Assembly (NCBI GenBank): GCA_032622095.1
Contig: CP136066.1
Location: forward strand, 42,917,835-42,981,834
DNA from: Siphonodentalium dalli
Taxonomy: Eukaryota > Mollusca > Scaphopoda > Gadilida > Siphonodentaliidae
Direction of reading: 5' to 3'
Length of the DNA stretch: 64,000 nt
The notes under the pieces are model-generated. The model worked only from the letters and a program-made list of their open reading frames with translations. It was not told the origin of the DNA and did not search any database. Positions within the stretch are counted from its first letter, which is position 1. The number at the start of each line of letters is the position of its first letter. Shown here in pieces: positions 24,425 through 33,570 of the stretch. The translations under genes were made by a program, and so were the position numbers.

Positions 24425-25759
24425 ATTCGGAGTTATGGGCGTTCGGAGTTATAGACCTTCGGTCTATAACTCCGAAGGGCCGATTCTCCGAAGGTCCGAT
24501 TCTCCGAAGATCATGTTTTATCGCTTATTAAATAGTGTACAGTCCAGTGGCGGGGTCAATGGGGCCCTAGGGAAGACCGCCCCAACAAACATGTCAAGTG
24601 TCATGTAAACGTCCGGAAATCCCTCCTAGGCATTCAAATATTCAGTGTTCCTGCACAGGGGAGCCCCCGGACCAACGATTGGGGGCGACCCCTCCCATGC
24701 ATGCGCTCCCCAAATCAGGCCTTCGTGATATGCTTTCGGCATATCATATGCATGATATATCCCCCACATATCCCCCACATATATATATGCTAATTAATGT
24801 GCACCCCTAAATGGGAAATCTGGCTCCGCCACTGGTGTGCACCGGGTATATCTGGAATCCGGCGTACGGGTCCAAAATGGGTGGAATCCGGCGTACGAAA
24901 GGGGGGGGGAAAGGCCCTCATATATTGGAAACGTTAACTATGTATTATAATAAGGTGATATCTACACCATCAGTAGTGTGCGACAAGCCTTAATTTTCCA
25001 CAGAATGCTTAAATTTATGAAAGAAATACAATTATTTTGCCACAATGTACGTCTTAATACAATTAACATGATTAAACTGTGCATATCTGACTGCATTGGG
25101 GTGATTTGATGCAATCAGGTTCATTTTATATATGAAAAAGGACAAGTTCTTCCCCGTTCACCCCTGTACATTTTACCCTGGCATCTCATGGGCCAACTTA
25201 ATGTTATAGTATATGGTGTATAGTCAGTGGCGGGCCAGGATTCCCATTTAGGTGGGGGTAGGAAAATTTTGAATATTTCCGGGCGTTTACATGACATTGG
25301 ACATGTTTTGGTAGGGGTCCATATTGTCTGAAATAGCAAGTAGAGGTTTAATAGGGGCAGTAGGAATTTTGGGACCACTTGGCTTCGCCACTGGACTGTA
25401 CACTATTTAGTAAACGATAATACCCCGATAAAACAAAATCTTCGGAGAATCGGACCTTCGGAGAATCGGATCTTCGGAGTTATGGGCCGTCGGAGAATCG
25501 GGCCTTCGGAGTTATAGATCTTCGGAGAATCGGCCCTTCGGAGTTATAGGTCTTCGGAGTTATAGGTCTTCGGAAAATCGGCCCTTCGGAGTTATGGGCT
25601 TTCGGAGAATCGGATCTTCGGAGTTATGGGCCGTCAGAGAATCGGATCTTCGGAGTTATGGGCCGTCGGAGAATCGGGTCTTCGGAGTTGTGGGCCGTCG
25701 GAGAATCGGGTCTTCGGAGTTGTGGGCCTTCGTAGTAATAGGTCTTCGGAAAATCGGTC
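24425..25759. mobile_element. Foldback element with 16-bp repeat ends
   Basis: The right end is the 16-bp array at 25440-25759. The left end (24425-24515) has the same 16-mers, partly inverted. The next inner sequences are inverted copies: TTTATCG, TTAAATAGTGTACAGTCCAG, TGGCG at 24519-24560 against 25380-25437, and ACATGTCAAGTGTCATGTAA, ACGTCCGGAAAT at ~24590-24625 against ~25280-25305. The interior (24640-25370) has no transposase; a duplicated GGAATCCGGCGTACG lies near 24855-24900. Confidence 0.7.
25440..25759 (+). repeat. 16-bp tandem array of two alternating variants
   Basis: Exactly 20 units of 16 bp. One type reads CTTCGGAGAATCGGNN, the other CTTCGGAGTTATNGNN. From unit 11 to 18 they alternate strictly, making a 32-bp higher-order unit. 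The NN ends vary (AC, AT, GC, GG, CC, GT). Confidence 0.95.
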
Positions 25760-26149
25760 TGACACCGCCATCATATTACACTGTCCGCGGGCCCATGGGG
25801 CTGCCCTGGCCCACCGGGCGTGTCCGGGCTTGCCCGGGCAGTAACTAGTCACACCCCGTCGCCCACCCAACGCCCCGAAAAAACCGCCACATTCAGATTA
25901 TGGGTCAAAATCCGTTCGTCATTGATAATCCCGAAATCGTCCACTTGGGTTACACTGTAAATGGAGTCGATGATGATCAACCTGTCGGTAAAATGAAAAC
26001 ACTATACATATTTATAATTTGTATTCTTGAAAAACACAAAATAAATCTGAATGCAAACTCAACTTACATACCCTGCCGTTGTTCTGAAACAATGTATCAG
26101 TTCAATTTGTTAATTAACACGTCAATTCAATTGTATACTATCGAACACC
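25760..26149. other. Inverted copy of the 16.95-17.05 kb block, then unique DNA
   Basis: 25775-25865 (CCCATGGGGCTGCCCTGGCC, GGGCTTGCCCGGGCAGTAAC) is the reverse complement of 16950-17045 with scattered changes. The remainder, up to the LTR element, has a 90-codon ORF (25900-26172) without recognisable features. Confidence 0.6.
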
Positions 26150-26889
26150 TGTGCCAATACGGGTACATATAACTCTTAAGGCTATCAGAACGGTTTGATC
26201 ATTTATATATAACAAAGTCAATAATGTTCAATCATCGGCATCTGGGTTTCTCTTCCTGTCGTCTGCTTGGTTTAGGGTCTTCTTCCGTCTTCATAGGTTG
26301 GGTGTGTCTGCTTGTCTTCTACTCGGTTGAGTTCCGGTTGAGTTCGTCTTCCTGTCGGCTGCTCTTCTTCTTCCTCCGTCGGCACATAATGTTTACCTTG
26401 TATTCTCGTCCATTGCTCCACACTGCTTTTCCACGCGTCCGAGAATTCGTTGTTACTATAGGGTAGCTGGTTAGAACTGTCTGTGGATGTCGGTTTGCTT
26501 CTTACTAAAATACCCAGTGGCCGCTAATGACGGCCATGTGTATTTTCACGGCGCGTCGGTTCCAGACTTACTTAGGATAATTGAGTTATCGTCATCTCCC
26601 CATGGGTCCTATTAACTCTCCTGGTTTCAGTAGCTTTTCTAGGCGATACATCTGGCCTTGCTTAATCCCCAAGACCGTTCTGTTACTCCACAAATCATTC
26701 GCCTATGTATGTGTCGGGGAAGATTATTGCATGGACGCTCGCTAATTCGATTTGGTGCTCAGTACTTTGTGATCTAGATGTGGTCAACAGCGGCGCTGAT
26801 ATGTGTGGTAATCGAGCGCCCCTCTGACTTAGAGATTTCCTATCTTCTTCCCAGGTTGAAAGTTATGTCCCTGGGGTTGTCTTGGCACA
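26150..26889 (-). repeat. Downstream (3') LTR
   Basis: 740 bp, TG...CA ends with inverted TGTGCCAA / TTGGCACA. A minus-strand TATATAAA-like box lies at 26202-26213, near the LTR's own 3' end. An 80-codon plus-strand ORF inside both LTRs is antisense and not called. Confidence 0.95.
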
Positions 26890-26915
26890 TTACTCCTTCA
26901 CTTTTTCGATTTAAA
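26890..26915 (-). promoter_or_regulatory. Polypurine-tract candidate
   Basis: Minus strand reads AAAAAGTGAAGGAGTAA directly before the 3' LTR, the position and composition expected for the plus-strand primer of an LTR element. Confidence 0.6.
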
Positions 26916-27432
26916 GTTGATCTTGAAATCGCAAGTCCAATACGTTGCTGCGTAGCAGGTTGATGATTCGTCGGAGTAGTTCGCAACAGCGGCATCGGTG
27001 AATGAGAGGCCTCTGTTGTTCGTATGTCCGTCGGTGTCGTTGGTACGGCTGCTGTCGTGCTCTAGCGTAGGTTCGCTGGCGAGTCTGAATCGGCTGTCGG
27101 TGTTCGTCCGTGAAGTAGTACCAATCGGGGTCGATGTCGATGAGTGCATCTTCAGATTCTCTGGGCGGGCTGTAAGGCGGGGGAGGTGACTGCATCGCGT
27201 AATATCGTCTATGCTCGTTGTAAGGCTGTACCCATGGCTGGTTGTAGGATGTGGGTGACTGCATGCGCGGCATCATATCGAGGTAGCTTTCATGCGGCCG
27301 CCTGCTGGTGGATGGTCGTGCATCTGAATTGGGTGTCATATCGTCATCATCGGATGTCGAGGTATTTTCGTCCTCAATGTCCGAGTATGGGGGTAGGTTC
27401 TGACAACTGGTCGACCCTTGTTCCACCGCCAT
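26911..27432 (-). CDS. Retroelement ORF: proline/arginine-rich accessory protein
   Basis: 173 codons ending just before the 3' LTR. The N-terminal third is acidic and Ser/Thr-rich (a DDDD run). The middle is Gln/Pro/Tyr-rich with PPPPYSPP, which contains a PPxY motif of the kind used to recruit NEDD4-type ubiquitin ligases at retroviral budding. The last third is Arg-rich (RTYARARQQPYQRHRR), followed by CRCC and a short leucine-rich end. Position after the pol remnant matches the accessory or env-derived ORF of Gypsy-type and retrovirus-like elements. No homologue is named; the function is inferred only from composition. It could also be the tail of a longer deleted gene. Confidence 0.55.
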   Translation of the reverse strand: MAVEQGSTSCQNLPPYSDIEDENTSTSDDDDMTPNSDARPSTSRRPHESYLDMMPRMQSPTSYNQPWVQPYNEHRRYYAMQSPPPPYSPPRESEDALIDIDPDWYYFTDEHRQPIQTRQRTYARARQQPYQRHRRTYEQQRPLIHRCRCCELLRRIINLLRSNVLDLRFQDQL

Positions 27433-27901
27433 GGTCAGCCTGTAATACTCAAACGGATATTTGTGTGAGGTTTGAGAACAAATGACACAGTCAGTATACT
27501 CAATGGTTACTTTTCCAATTTATCGGTATCGCTTGAGGGTCGTCAGATCGGCCCAATACGAAAATGGAATTTACAACTAATTATTATAGATGGATTGGTT
27601 GACGAACAGTTAAACACAAGATAAGTCGGGGTGATTGATTTCAATCATCAAAACTTATGACCGAATGTCGGGATTTATAGTCCCTATTCAACGCTTGCTA
27701 TAATCATTCTGATGATTATACAACTATAATACCCTGGACATCGTTATGCAACAATTAATATTTGAAATATATGAAATGCATAAATGTCTATATACATGCA
27801 AATGATTCTGATATCCGCGCAACAATAATTACGAAGGAAATTCGGAATACATTAATATACGATACATAATTAATACTAATCCAAATCCGCCACAGATGTG
27901 G
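27433..27901. other. Internal non-coding part of the LTR element
   Basis: AT-rich spacer between the two 3' ORFs. No reading frame supported. Confidence 0.5.
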
Positions 27902-28192
27902 TCAGCCTCTGACGGCTATAATTGGATATACATGTAGGCGTTCCTGAGTGTTGTCCCGGAATAGCGCAGACGGCTTTGGTGCATCCGTCTCCATTGCTTC
28001 GTCGATGGGTTCTTTGAACACGGCATTCAGGATATCCTCAGGTCGCTGGTCTAACTGCTTATTATACATAATGGCTAACCTTGGTAAATGTCGTTTAACA
28101 AATTTCCACCGGAATCGGTGGGTCAAGATAATGAAAATTACTACTGTAACTACGTTACTAGGGCAAAATACCACCCTGGCCATCTCTACCAT
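27902..28192 (-). CDS. Retroelement ORF with one membrane segment (env-like remnant)
   Basis: 96 codons. A hydrophobic stretch near the N-terminus (VVTVVIFIILTH) is followed at once by basic RFRWKFVKRH, then a hydrophilic tail, which is the look of a membrane-anchor end plus cytoplasmic tail. An in-frame TGA lies immediately upstream of the ATG, and the ~18 codons before that stop are open, so this may be the end of a longer, deleted env-like gene. It lies between the pro-pol remnant and the accessory ORF, where env sits in retrovirus-like elements. No fusion peptide or other env motif is visible. Confidence is limited because the segment is short. Confidence 0.45.
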   Translation of the reverse strand: MVEMARVVFCPSNVVTVVIFIILTHRFRWKFVKRHLPRLAIMYNKQLDQRPEDILNAVFKEPIDEAMETDAPKPSALFRDNTQERLHVYPIIAVRG

Positions 28193-28544
28193 TCATTGGG
28201 GTAATACTTTTTCGTTCACTAAGTCAGTCGTGAGCATATTTTCGATCGTGTTTATTTGAGCGGGGTGCTCTCAAACGTAGTAACCCTAAGGGTGGCGGCG
28301 TGCACGTTATCTCTCGGTGCGCGATTGCAAAGTTCAAAGCTTTATTTATTAAATCGCCATGCGCACGTGCCGGGTTTCATGGGGCGCGCGACCTGTCATT
28401 GATCCGAACATGACTATTTATTCGCGATTCGGTCTGGGGCGTCGGGCTAACTATTTTCAACATTTACGACGCCAGGTTAGACTCATCAGTCATCAATAAG
28501 ACAGTTAAAAGTGGGGTCTCATTTATTCTGTAATGGACCCCAGG

Positions 28545-30137
28545 TCACTGTTTCGAGCACTCTATTATTATCGCTGATAGCAGGGCTTGAAACGACGGTT
28601 TGCCTATTAAGTTGATGCTCGCTCCATTCATGAGCTGCTTACACTTGCGAGGGGCCGGTACGGGCCTACATTCACGAGGGTTTTGTTCAATGGCGGCCAC
28701 TTCCATTAACTCATCCTCTGAGCCGTCATCACTCGTAAACATCTTTGTTACTTTGCGCCCGTGTCGACGAGGCGCTGGAGCGCGTCGTGCCTTGGCACTC
28801 GGCTCTGGTCTCTCGTCCATGGACGAGTCAGGGTTTTGTAGCGGCTCTGAGCGCGCGAGTCGCGTCTTTCTACGCTGTAAGCGCATCTTAAGCTCGCTTA
28901 AAGGGACATCTTCGTCATCGGAGTCCGAACATTGTCTCCGATATCGAGCGATTACATCATCTGGTAATGGTTCTGTTTCATCGCCAGAAGACCCACCCAC
29001 ATGGTTAGGGGCAGGAACGTCGCTATCTTCGTCTTCGGGGGGAACAACATACGTTTGAGCACGCTTGTTGTTGTCAGTTTTGGGGATTTCCCATTCCAGG
29101 TTGGCTTGGCGCATATGTTCAGCATGGGATTGTGTGACTTTCCCAGTTAATTGATTCCTTAACTCGAAAGTAACGGGCGTTATTTGCTTGGTTATGCGGA
29201 AGTAGGGTTTCCATTTGCTTTCAAGTTTGCTTTTTCGTAAATGATTCTTCACATAGACGGCCTCGCCAATCTCGAATTTGGTGTCTGTGGCCTTTTTGTT
29301 AAATTTCGCTGCTTGTTGGCGTTTCGCCTGTTTCACGTGTTTGTGTACCATCATAAATGATTTAGGCTCTTGCTGTAATGTTATTTGATAATAACCTTTC
29401 CCAGCCCGATTGCGTCTTCGTCCATACGTGACTGATTTTCCAACTACACTGCCGCGCCGTAGATAAACGGTTTTATTAGTGTTGTTCACAAGTAGCAATG
29501 GGACTTGATGTCTTTTACCTAGTTCAGAAATCGACTTCCTTACCTCCAAACCGGGTTTTGATGCTAGGTAACCTTTCTCGATTTGGGCCACCTCTACTAA
29601 TGTCGACTTGTGAAGAGAAGCTAAGTTTTTTGATTTTCCCATACATACAGTTGATGTTTGGGGCTTTAAGCTAACCTTGCTGGTCAATCTCAGCAGGGAA
29701 GCTATGTGCGCGTCCGATTCCAATGGGACGTACACGTCACTGACCTTGAGGCATCCCAGATCATAATATAGTCTGACCCCCCGAGAGGTCAACCAATCCC
29801 TCCCCAAGATCATATTCCGGGTCATATCATTCGCCACATAAAATTTATGGGTTAATTTTAGTTTCGCCATTCTGAAGGTCAGTTCCACGCTACCAAGTAC
29901 GCCCAGTGACTTCCCATTCACGGAGCTAAGGTTGATGTGTTCCCTAGTTAGTTTTGGTCGGAACTGTAATGCGTCATAGACGCGTTTGTGAATCAATGAT
30001 ACTTCCGCTCCACTATCCACTAATGAGCGATATTTATTTTTACCTATTCTGACTAAACACGAGCTGGGGTTCCCTACAATATTTATGTTATATTTCCTCC
30101 CATTTGTGGCCTCAATGAGAGGATTCCTTAGTTTTTT
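28545..30137 (-). CDS. Pro-pol remnant: protease fused to integrase C-terminus
   Basis: Reached from gag by -1 frameshift at 30131-30137; the frame runs open to a TGA at 28545. About 39 codons after the slip comes the aspartic-protease motif LVDSGAEVSL, and ~70 residues later ILGRDWL, the usual second protease signature. A linker with NNTNKTVYLRRG follows, as normally found between protease and RT. Directly after (near 29370-29430) the frame enters integrase C-terminal sequence: VHKHVKQAKRQ, FEIGEAVYVKNH, KSKLESKWKPYFRI (GPY/F-type module) and SHAEHMRQANLEWEI. The last ~170 residues are acidic and then Arg-rich. RT, RNase H, the integrase zinc finger and the DDE core are all missing with the frame preserved. 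A complete pol would be roughly 900-1100 residues. Confidence 0.88.
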   Translation of the reverse strand, partial: KKLRNPLIEATNGRKYNINIVGNPSSCLVRIGKNKYRSLVDSGAEVSLIHKRVYDALQFRPKLTREHINLSSVNGKSLGVLGSVELTFRMAKLKLTHKFYVANDMTRNMILGRDWLTSRGVRLYYDLGCLKVSDVYVPLESDAHIASLLRLTSKVSLKPQTSTVCMGKSKNLASLHKSTLVEVAQIEKGYLASKPGLEVRKSISELGKRHQVPLLLVNNTNKTVYLRRGSVVGKSVTYGRRRNRAGKGYYQITLQQEPKSFMMVHKHVKQAKRQQAAKFNKKATDTKFEIGEAVYVKNHLRKSKLESKWKPYFRITKQITPVTFELRNQLTGKVTQSHAEHMRQANLEWEIPKTDNNKRAQTYVVPPEDEDSDVPAPNHVGGSSGDETEPLPDDVIARYRRQCSDSDDEDVPLSELKMRLQRRKTRLARSEPLQNPDSSMDERPEPSAKARRAPAPRRHGRKVTKMFTSDDGSEDELMEVAAIEQNPRECRPVPAPRKCKQLMNGASINLIGKPSFQALLSAIIIECSKQ

Positions 30138-31216
30138 GCATATGTGGGCGGGGTCATCATTCGTGGCGGTTCGTTTAATGTCGGATATCTCCGGCTGTGT
30201 CGCGGTGTATCATGAGATATGTCACGTGATCGGTTCGGCTGATCTCGGCGGATTCCCCTAGGTGGCGTTACCGGCGCGTTCCATTGATTTCGCTTCGAAC
30301 CTCCGGATTTGGAGGGGCAATTTCTAGCCAAGTGATTACCGTCGCAACCCCAGCAAGATACGTGCCTTCGGTTTTCGGTCTTAAAGGGGCAGTCGCGAGC
30401 GAAATGGTCACCTTGACACGTCCAACATTCGACTGTTCGTGGTTTAACCACCGCTTCGACATGCACCTGTCTCGGGCGTGATCGGTGTTCACGGGTCGTG
30501 TGGTTATCGCTTGCGCATATATCGCAGGTTGTTCTCGCGCGTTTGTTTCTGAAACTATCGATTTCCATTGCTTCCGGTTCGTTTTCGTTGTAATTTTCGC
30601 GGCCCGTTCGTAGGTTGAATACCCGTCGGATCCCCATTTCCCGCATGGCGATGTCGGCTGCCAATTTTAGTGTCTTCGGCGCATCCCTGATCAACTTCAT
30701 TTTCAAACTGTCGCTTCTTAAAGCGTCAATATAAAACCCTACGAGTTGGCCTTCAACCGCGTTGATCCCGCCGGGTTGCTCTCGGTATGCCACCGACGCG
30801 ATCTCCAAAATTCGTTCGGCAAGCACATGTAAATTTTCGTTTTGTTTTTGCTTGATTTTTCTTAGCATCGAAAAGGCGAATTGAATGTCATTTATCTCGG
30901 CAAATCGACTAGATAATTCAGTTTTTGTGTCTTGCCACGTGGCGTTAGGATTCGTGGCCAAATATCTTTGTAAAAAATCTGATACGGGGCCCGTCGCGCT
31001 CTGGAATGCCATATAGGGCTTCTTTGCTTCGTTAGCGCCGGTTAGGATCGCGCATTTTTCTATCGACTTGACCCACCCGTGGTATTTCGTGGGGTCCCCG
31101 TCAAATGACGTCACTACCTGTGTCACCGTAGTCATGGCCATTGCAGCAATTTGAGAATTGATAGATTCTGTTAATGGGGCGAGAACACCAGCTGATTGTT
31201 GTTGTTGGGTAGCCAT
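30128..31216 (-). CDS. Gag polyprotein
   Basis: 362 codons from the ATG at 31216; the open frame extends five codons upstream only through a TTG. Residues ~35-200 resemble the Gypsy capsid region (FDGDPTKYHGW, WQDTKTELSSRFAEI, QNENLHVLAERI). The C-terminal part is basic with two zinc knuckles, CWTCQGDHFARDC (264-276) and CWGCDGNHLARNC (288-300), both spaced C-x2-C-x3-H-x4-C rather than the common x4. A third, degenerate CDICASDNHTTREH (231-244) has His in place of the last Cys. PPTY, a PPxY-type late motif, sits four residues from the end. Gag would package the element RNA and form particles. The reading frame is intact. Confidence 0.92.
   Translation of the reverse strand: MATQQQQSAGVLAPLTESINSQIAAMAMTTVTQVVTSFDGDPTKYHGWVKSIEKCAILTGANEAKKPYMAFQSATGPVSDFLQRYLATNPNATWQDTKTELSSRFAEINDIQFAFSMLRKIKQKQNENLHVLAERILEIASVAYREQPGGINAVEGQLVGFYIDALRSDSLKMKLIRDAPKTLKLAADIAMREMGIRRVFNLRTGRENYNENEPEAMEIDSFRNKRARTTCDICASDNHTTREHRSRPRQVHVEAVVKPRTVECWTCQGDHFARDCPFKTENRRHVSCWGCDGNHLARNCPSKSGGSKRNQWNAPVTPPRGIRRDQPNRSRDISHDTPRHSRRYPTLNEPPRMMTPPTYAKN
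30131..30137 (-). promoter_or_regulatory. -1 ribosomal frameshift slippery site A AAA AAC
   Basis: In the gag frame the sequence reads GCA AAA AAC TAA, so the heptamer A-AAA-AAC abuts the gag stop codon. Slipping back one base enters CTA AGG AAT, the open pro frame. This is the classic X-XXY-YYZ arrangement used by retroviruses between gag and pro. A downstream pseudoknot was not evaluated. Confidence 0.85.
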
Positions 31217-31323
31217 TATGATAATAAACAATTAGACTCACGTTTTGCGAATTTTCCCACACTGTTTCTGTTCACACTGTTCCTCTTCTGGTTTCACGTT
31301 GTGTCTGCGATTAGCGTTCAGAT

Positions 31324-31341
31324 CCTGGCTCGAAGGCACCA
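31324..31341 (-). promoter_or_regulatory. Primer-binding-site candidate
   Basis: Eleven bases inside the upstream LTR the minus strand reads TGGTGCCTTCGAGCCAGG, starting with the TGG that pairs to a tRNA CCA end. The matching tRNA was not identified. Confidence 0.7.
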
Positions 31342-31352
31342 GTTAAGAGATA

Positions 31353-32092
31353 TGTGCCAATACGTTTACATATAACTCTTAAGGCTATCAGAACGGTTTG
31401 ATCATTTATATATAACAAAGTCAATAATGTTCAATCATCGGCATCTGGGTTTCTCTTCCTGTCGTCTGCTTGGTTTAGGGTCTTCTTCCGTCTTCATAGG
31501 TTGGGTGTGTCTGCTTGTCTTCTACTCGGTTGAGTTCCGGTTGAGTTCGTCTTCCTGTCGGCTGCTCTTCTTCTTCCTCCGTCGGCACATAATGTTTACC
31601 TTGTATTCTCGTCCATTGCTCCACACTGCTTTTCCACGCGTCCGAGAATTCGTTGTTACTATAGGGTAGCTGGTTAGAACTGTCTGTGGATGTCGGTTTG
31701 CTTCTTACTAAAATACCCAGTGGCCGCTAATGACGGCCATGTGTATTTTCACGGCGCGTCGGTTCCAGACTTACTTAGGATAATTGAGTTATCGTCATCT
31801 CCCCATGGGTCCTATTAACTCTCCTGGTTTCAGTAGCTTTTCTAGGCGATACATCTGGCCTTGCTTAATCTCCAAGACCGTTCTGTTACTCCACAAATCA
31901 TTCGCCTATGTATGTGTCGGGGAAGATTATTGCATGGACGCTCGCTAATTCGATTTGGTGCTCAGTACTTTGTGATCTAGATGTGGTCAACAGCGGCGCT
32001 GATATGTGTGGTAATCGAGCGCCCCTCTGACTTAGAGATTTCCTATCTTCTTCCCAGGTTGAAAGTTATGTCCCTGGGGTTGTCTTGGCACA
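31353..32092 (-). repeat. Upstream (5') LTR
   Basis: 740 bp and nearly identical to the copy at 26150-26889. The differences seen are GTTTACAT versus GGGTACAT near one end and one C/T in the middle. The minus-strand TATA-like box is at about 31405-31416. Confidence 0.95.
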
Positions 32093-32096
32093 CACC

Positions 32097-32484
32097 AGCC
32101 TAACGGTAATTGGAATATCATAATTATGTCAGCATAATGTCAAGAATGAATATTGTGCACGAGTAATGGAAATAGGTCACGGAATATGAGATTTATGACT
32201 AAAGACACAGGTGCATGGCGAATTTCGCCCGTATTCCAAGTCCGGCCGCCAAACCCCCGAAATTCACGAATGCGTGTTTTCGCGTATAAAGTTTTTTTCT
32301 CTGCGGATTTTGTAAATTCAGGTATCCGACATCAAGATTTTATCGGCTGGCCATCTGTCAGCCTTGAGCAATTTTTGTTATAGCTCCCTAAAAAGTATAC
32401 CCCCCCCCCAAAATTTGTTCCCAGACGTAAAACCACAGTTACTTGGAATTTGTTTCAAATGCACATGACTAATCTAGTAAAATA
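32097..32484. other. Flank of the LTR element, nothing recognised
   Basis: AT-rich; C9 run at 32401-32409. A 76-codon ORF (32153-32383) has no recognisable domain. Confidence 0.4.
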
Positions 32485-33570
32485 TATACAAATGTATATA
32501 TTTTCATGAAGCTAAGACATAATGACAATATTTTGGGCCAAAATTGAAACTCACCACACAAGATGGTCACCAAAATGGCCGCCGGAAGTTGAAAATATGA
32601 CATTTTTTCACAAATATCTTCTAGATCAGTCCATGCTGTTTGGAACTGGTTGAGTAATATGACTTTATTTTGTATATTAACTGATCATTGGAGCAATTAA
32701 ATATGCAATTATTGGGGTCCTACCCGCGGTATAAAATTTCACAAAAAATCACAACTGGGATTCTAGTCATATTTCAACAAGAAATGAACAGAAGGTTGCA
32801 ATTAAGTGAGGCATACCATTACCTATGAATATTCCAACTCACTGGAACCAAAATTCTTACTTTGGCTCAAAATGGCTGTCAAAATTGCCGCCAAAATATG
32901 GAAAATGGTAAATATTGCCCTAGGGTGTCCTGCAATCGCTTACAAGTTGTGGTTGATGTACACACTTGGCTATTATGCCTTCTATACATTGAATACTAAC
33001 ATGTCTGCTGCACCATGGTTAATTGTTACTGTTGTCACCACTGACATCATCAAAAATATTGGACTTTTCTCTCATAAACTTGACATAAATATCGGCAAAA
33101 ATTCACTTTTCAGGTTTTGACCATTTTTTTCTAGTAAAATGTTACTATGTTTGGATTGAAAGGTGTTTGTTGTATTGGTCTATCTTAAATGTGTCACACT
33201 ACGGTGTATATGGACCAAATTGCTCAAGATGGCTTCCAAAATGGCAACCAAATTGGTCAAGATGGCTTCCAAAATGGCAACCAAATTGGTAATAAGTTAT
33301 TTTTTTTACATATATCATTATAACATTATATATATAACATTATTCTCTGCGTTATCCAAAAAGGTAGCAAATTGTGACTCACTTGGTTATTATACGTGTT
33401 AGTTAATTAACTGACAACTAAATGTTCTATTATGGTTGTCTCAGTTCCGTATGCGGCATGACAAATTCATTTTAAAGTATGGAATTTTGAGGAGAACCTC
33501 TTTTGTGATTCTGGCCGTATTATTGAAAGGAAATGGGCAGAACTTTGAGACGGAACTGAGATGAACCGTA
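32485..33570 (+). repeat. Single arm copy of the 58-63 kb palindrome family
   Basis: Matches 58290-59355 in order: CGTGAAGCTAAGACATAATG-like start, AAGATGG/AAAATGGCCGCC, ATCTTCTAGATCA, GATTCTAGTCATATTTCAAC, ACATTGAATACTAACATGTC, and the GTTCCGTATG...CAGAACTTTGA end. The 104-codon ORF (32806-33120) corresponds to an ORF in the 58-kb copy but changes are mostly amino-acid-altering. Confidence 0.85.

Larger units (their letters stand above)
26150..32092 (-). mobile_element. Non-autonomous Ty3/Gypsy-type LTR retrotransposon
   Basis: A 5943-bp element read on the minus strand. Two 740-bp LTRs (26150-26889, 31353-32092) start TGTGCCAA and end TTGGCACA, and differ at about three positions. CACC flanks both sides (26146-26149, 32093-32096), a likely 4-bp target duplication. 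A primer-binding-like sequence follows the upstream LTR; a purine-rich tract precedes the downstream one. Order: gag, -1 frameshift site, protease fused to the integrase C-terminus, a small membrane-segment ORF, and a Pro/Arg-rich ORF. Reverse transcriptase, RNase H and the integrase core are absent, so movement would need enzymes from a complete relative. LTR near-identity means recent insertion. Confidence 0.93.

Noticed and set aside
26224-26466. 80-codon plus-strand ORF, identical at 31427-31669
   Set aside because: Lies antisense within the LTRs; identity reflects the LTR pair, not a gene.
28600-29058. 152-codon plus-strand ORF
   Set aside because: Shadow of the minus-strand pro-pol remnant, whose domains are recognisable.
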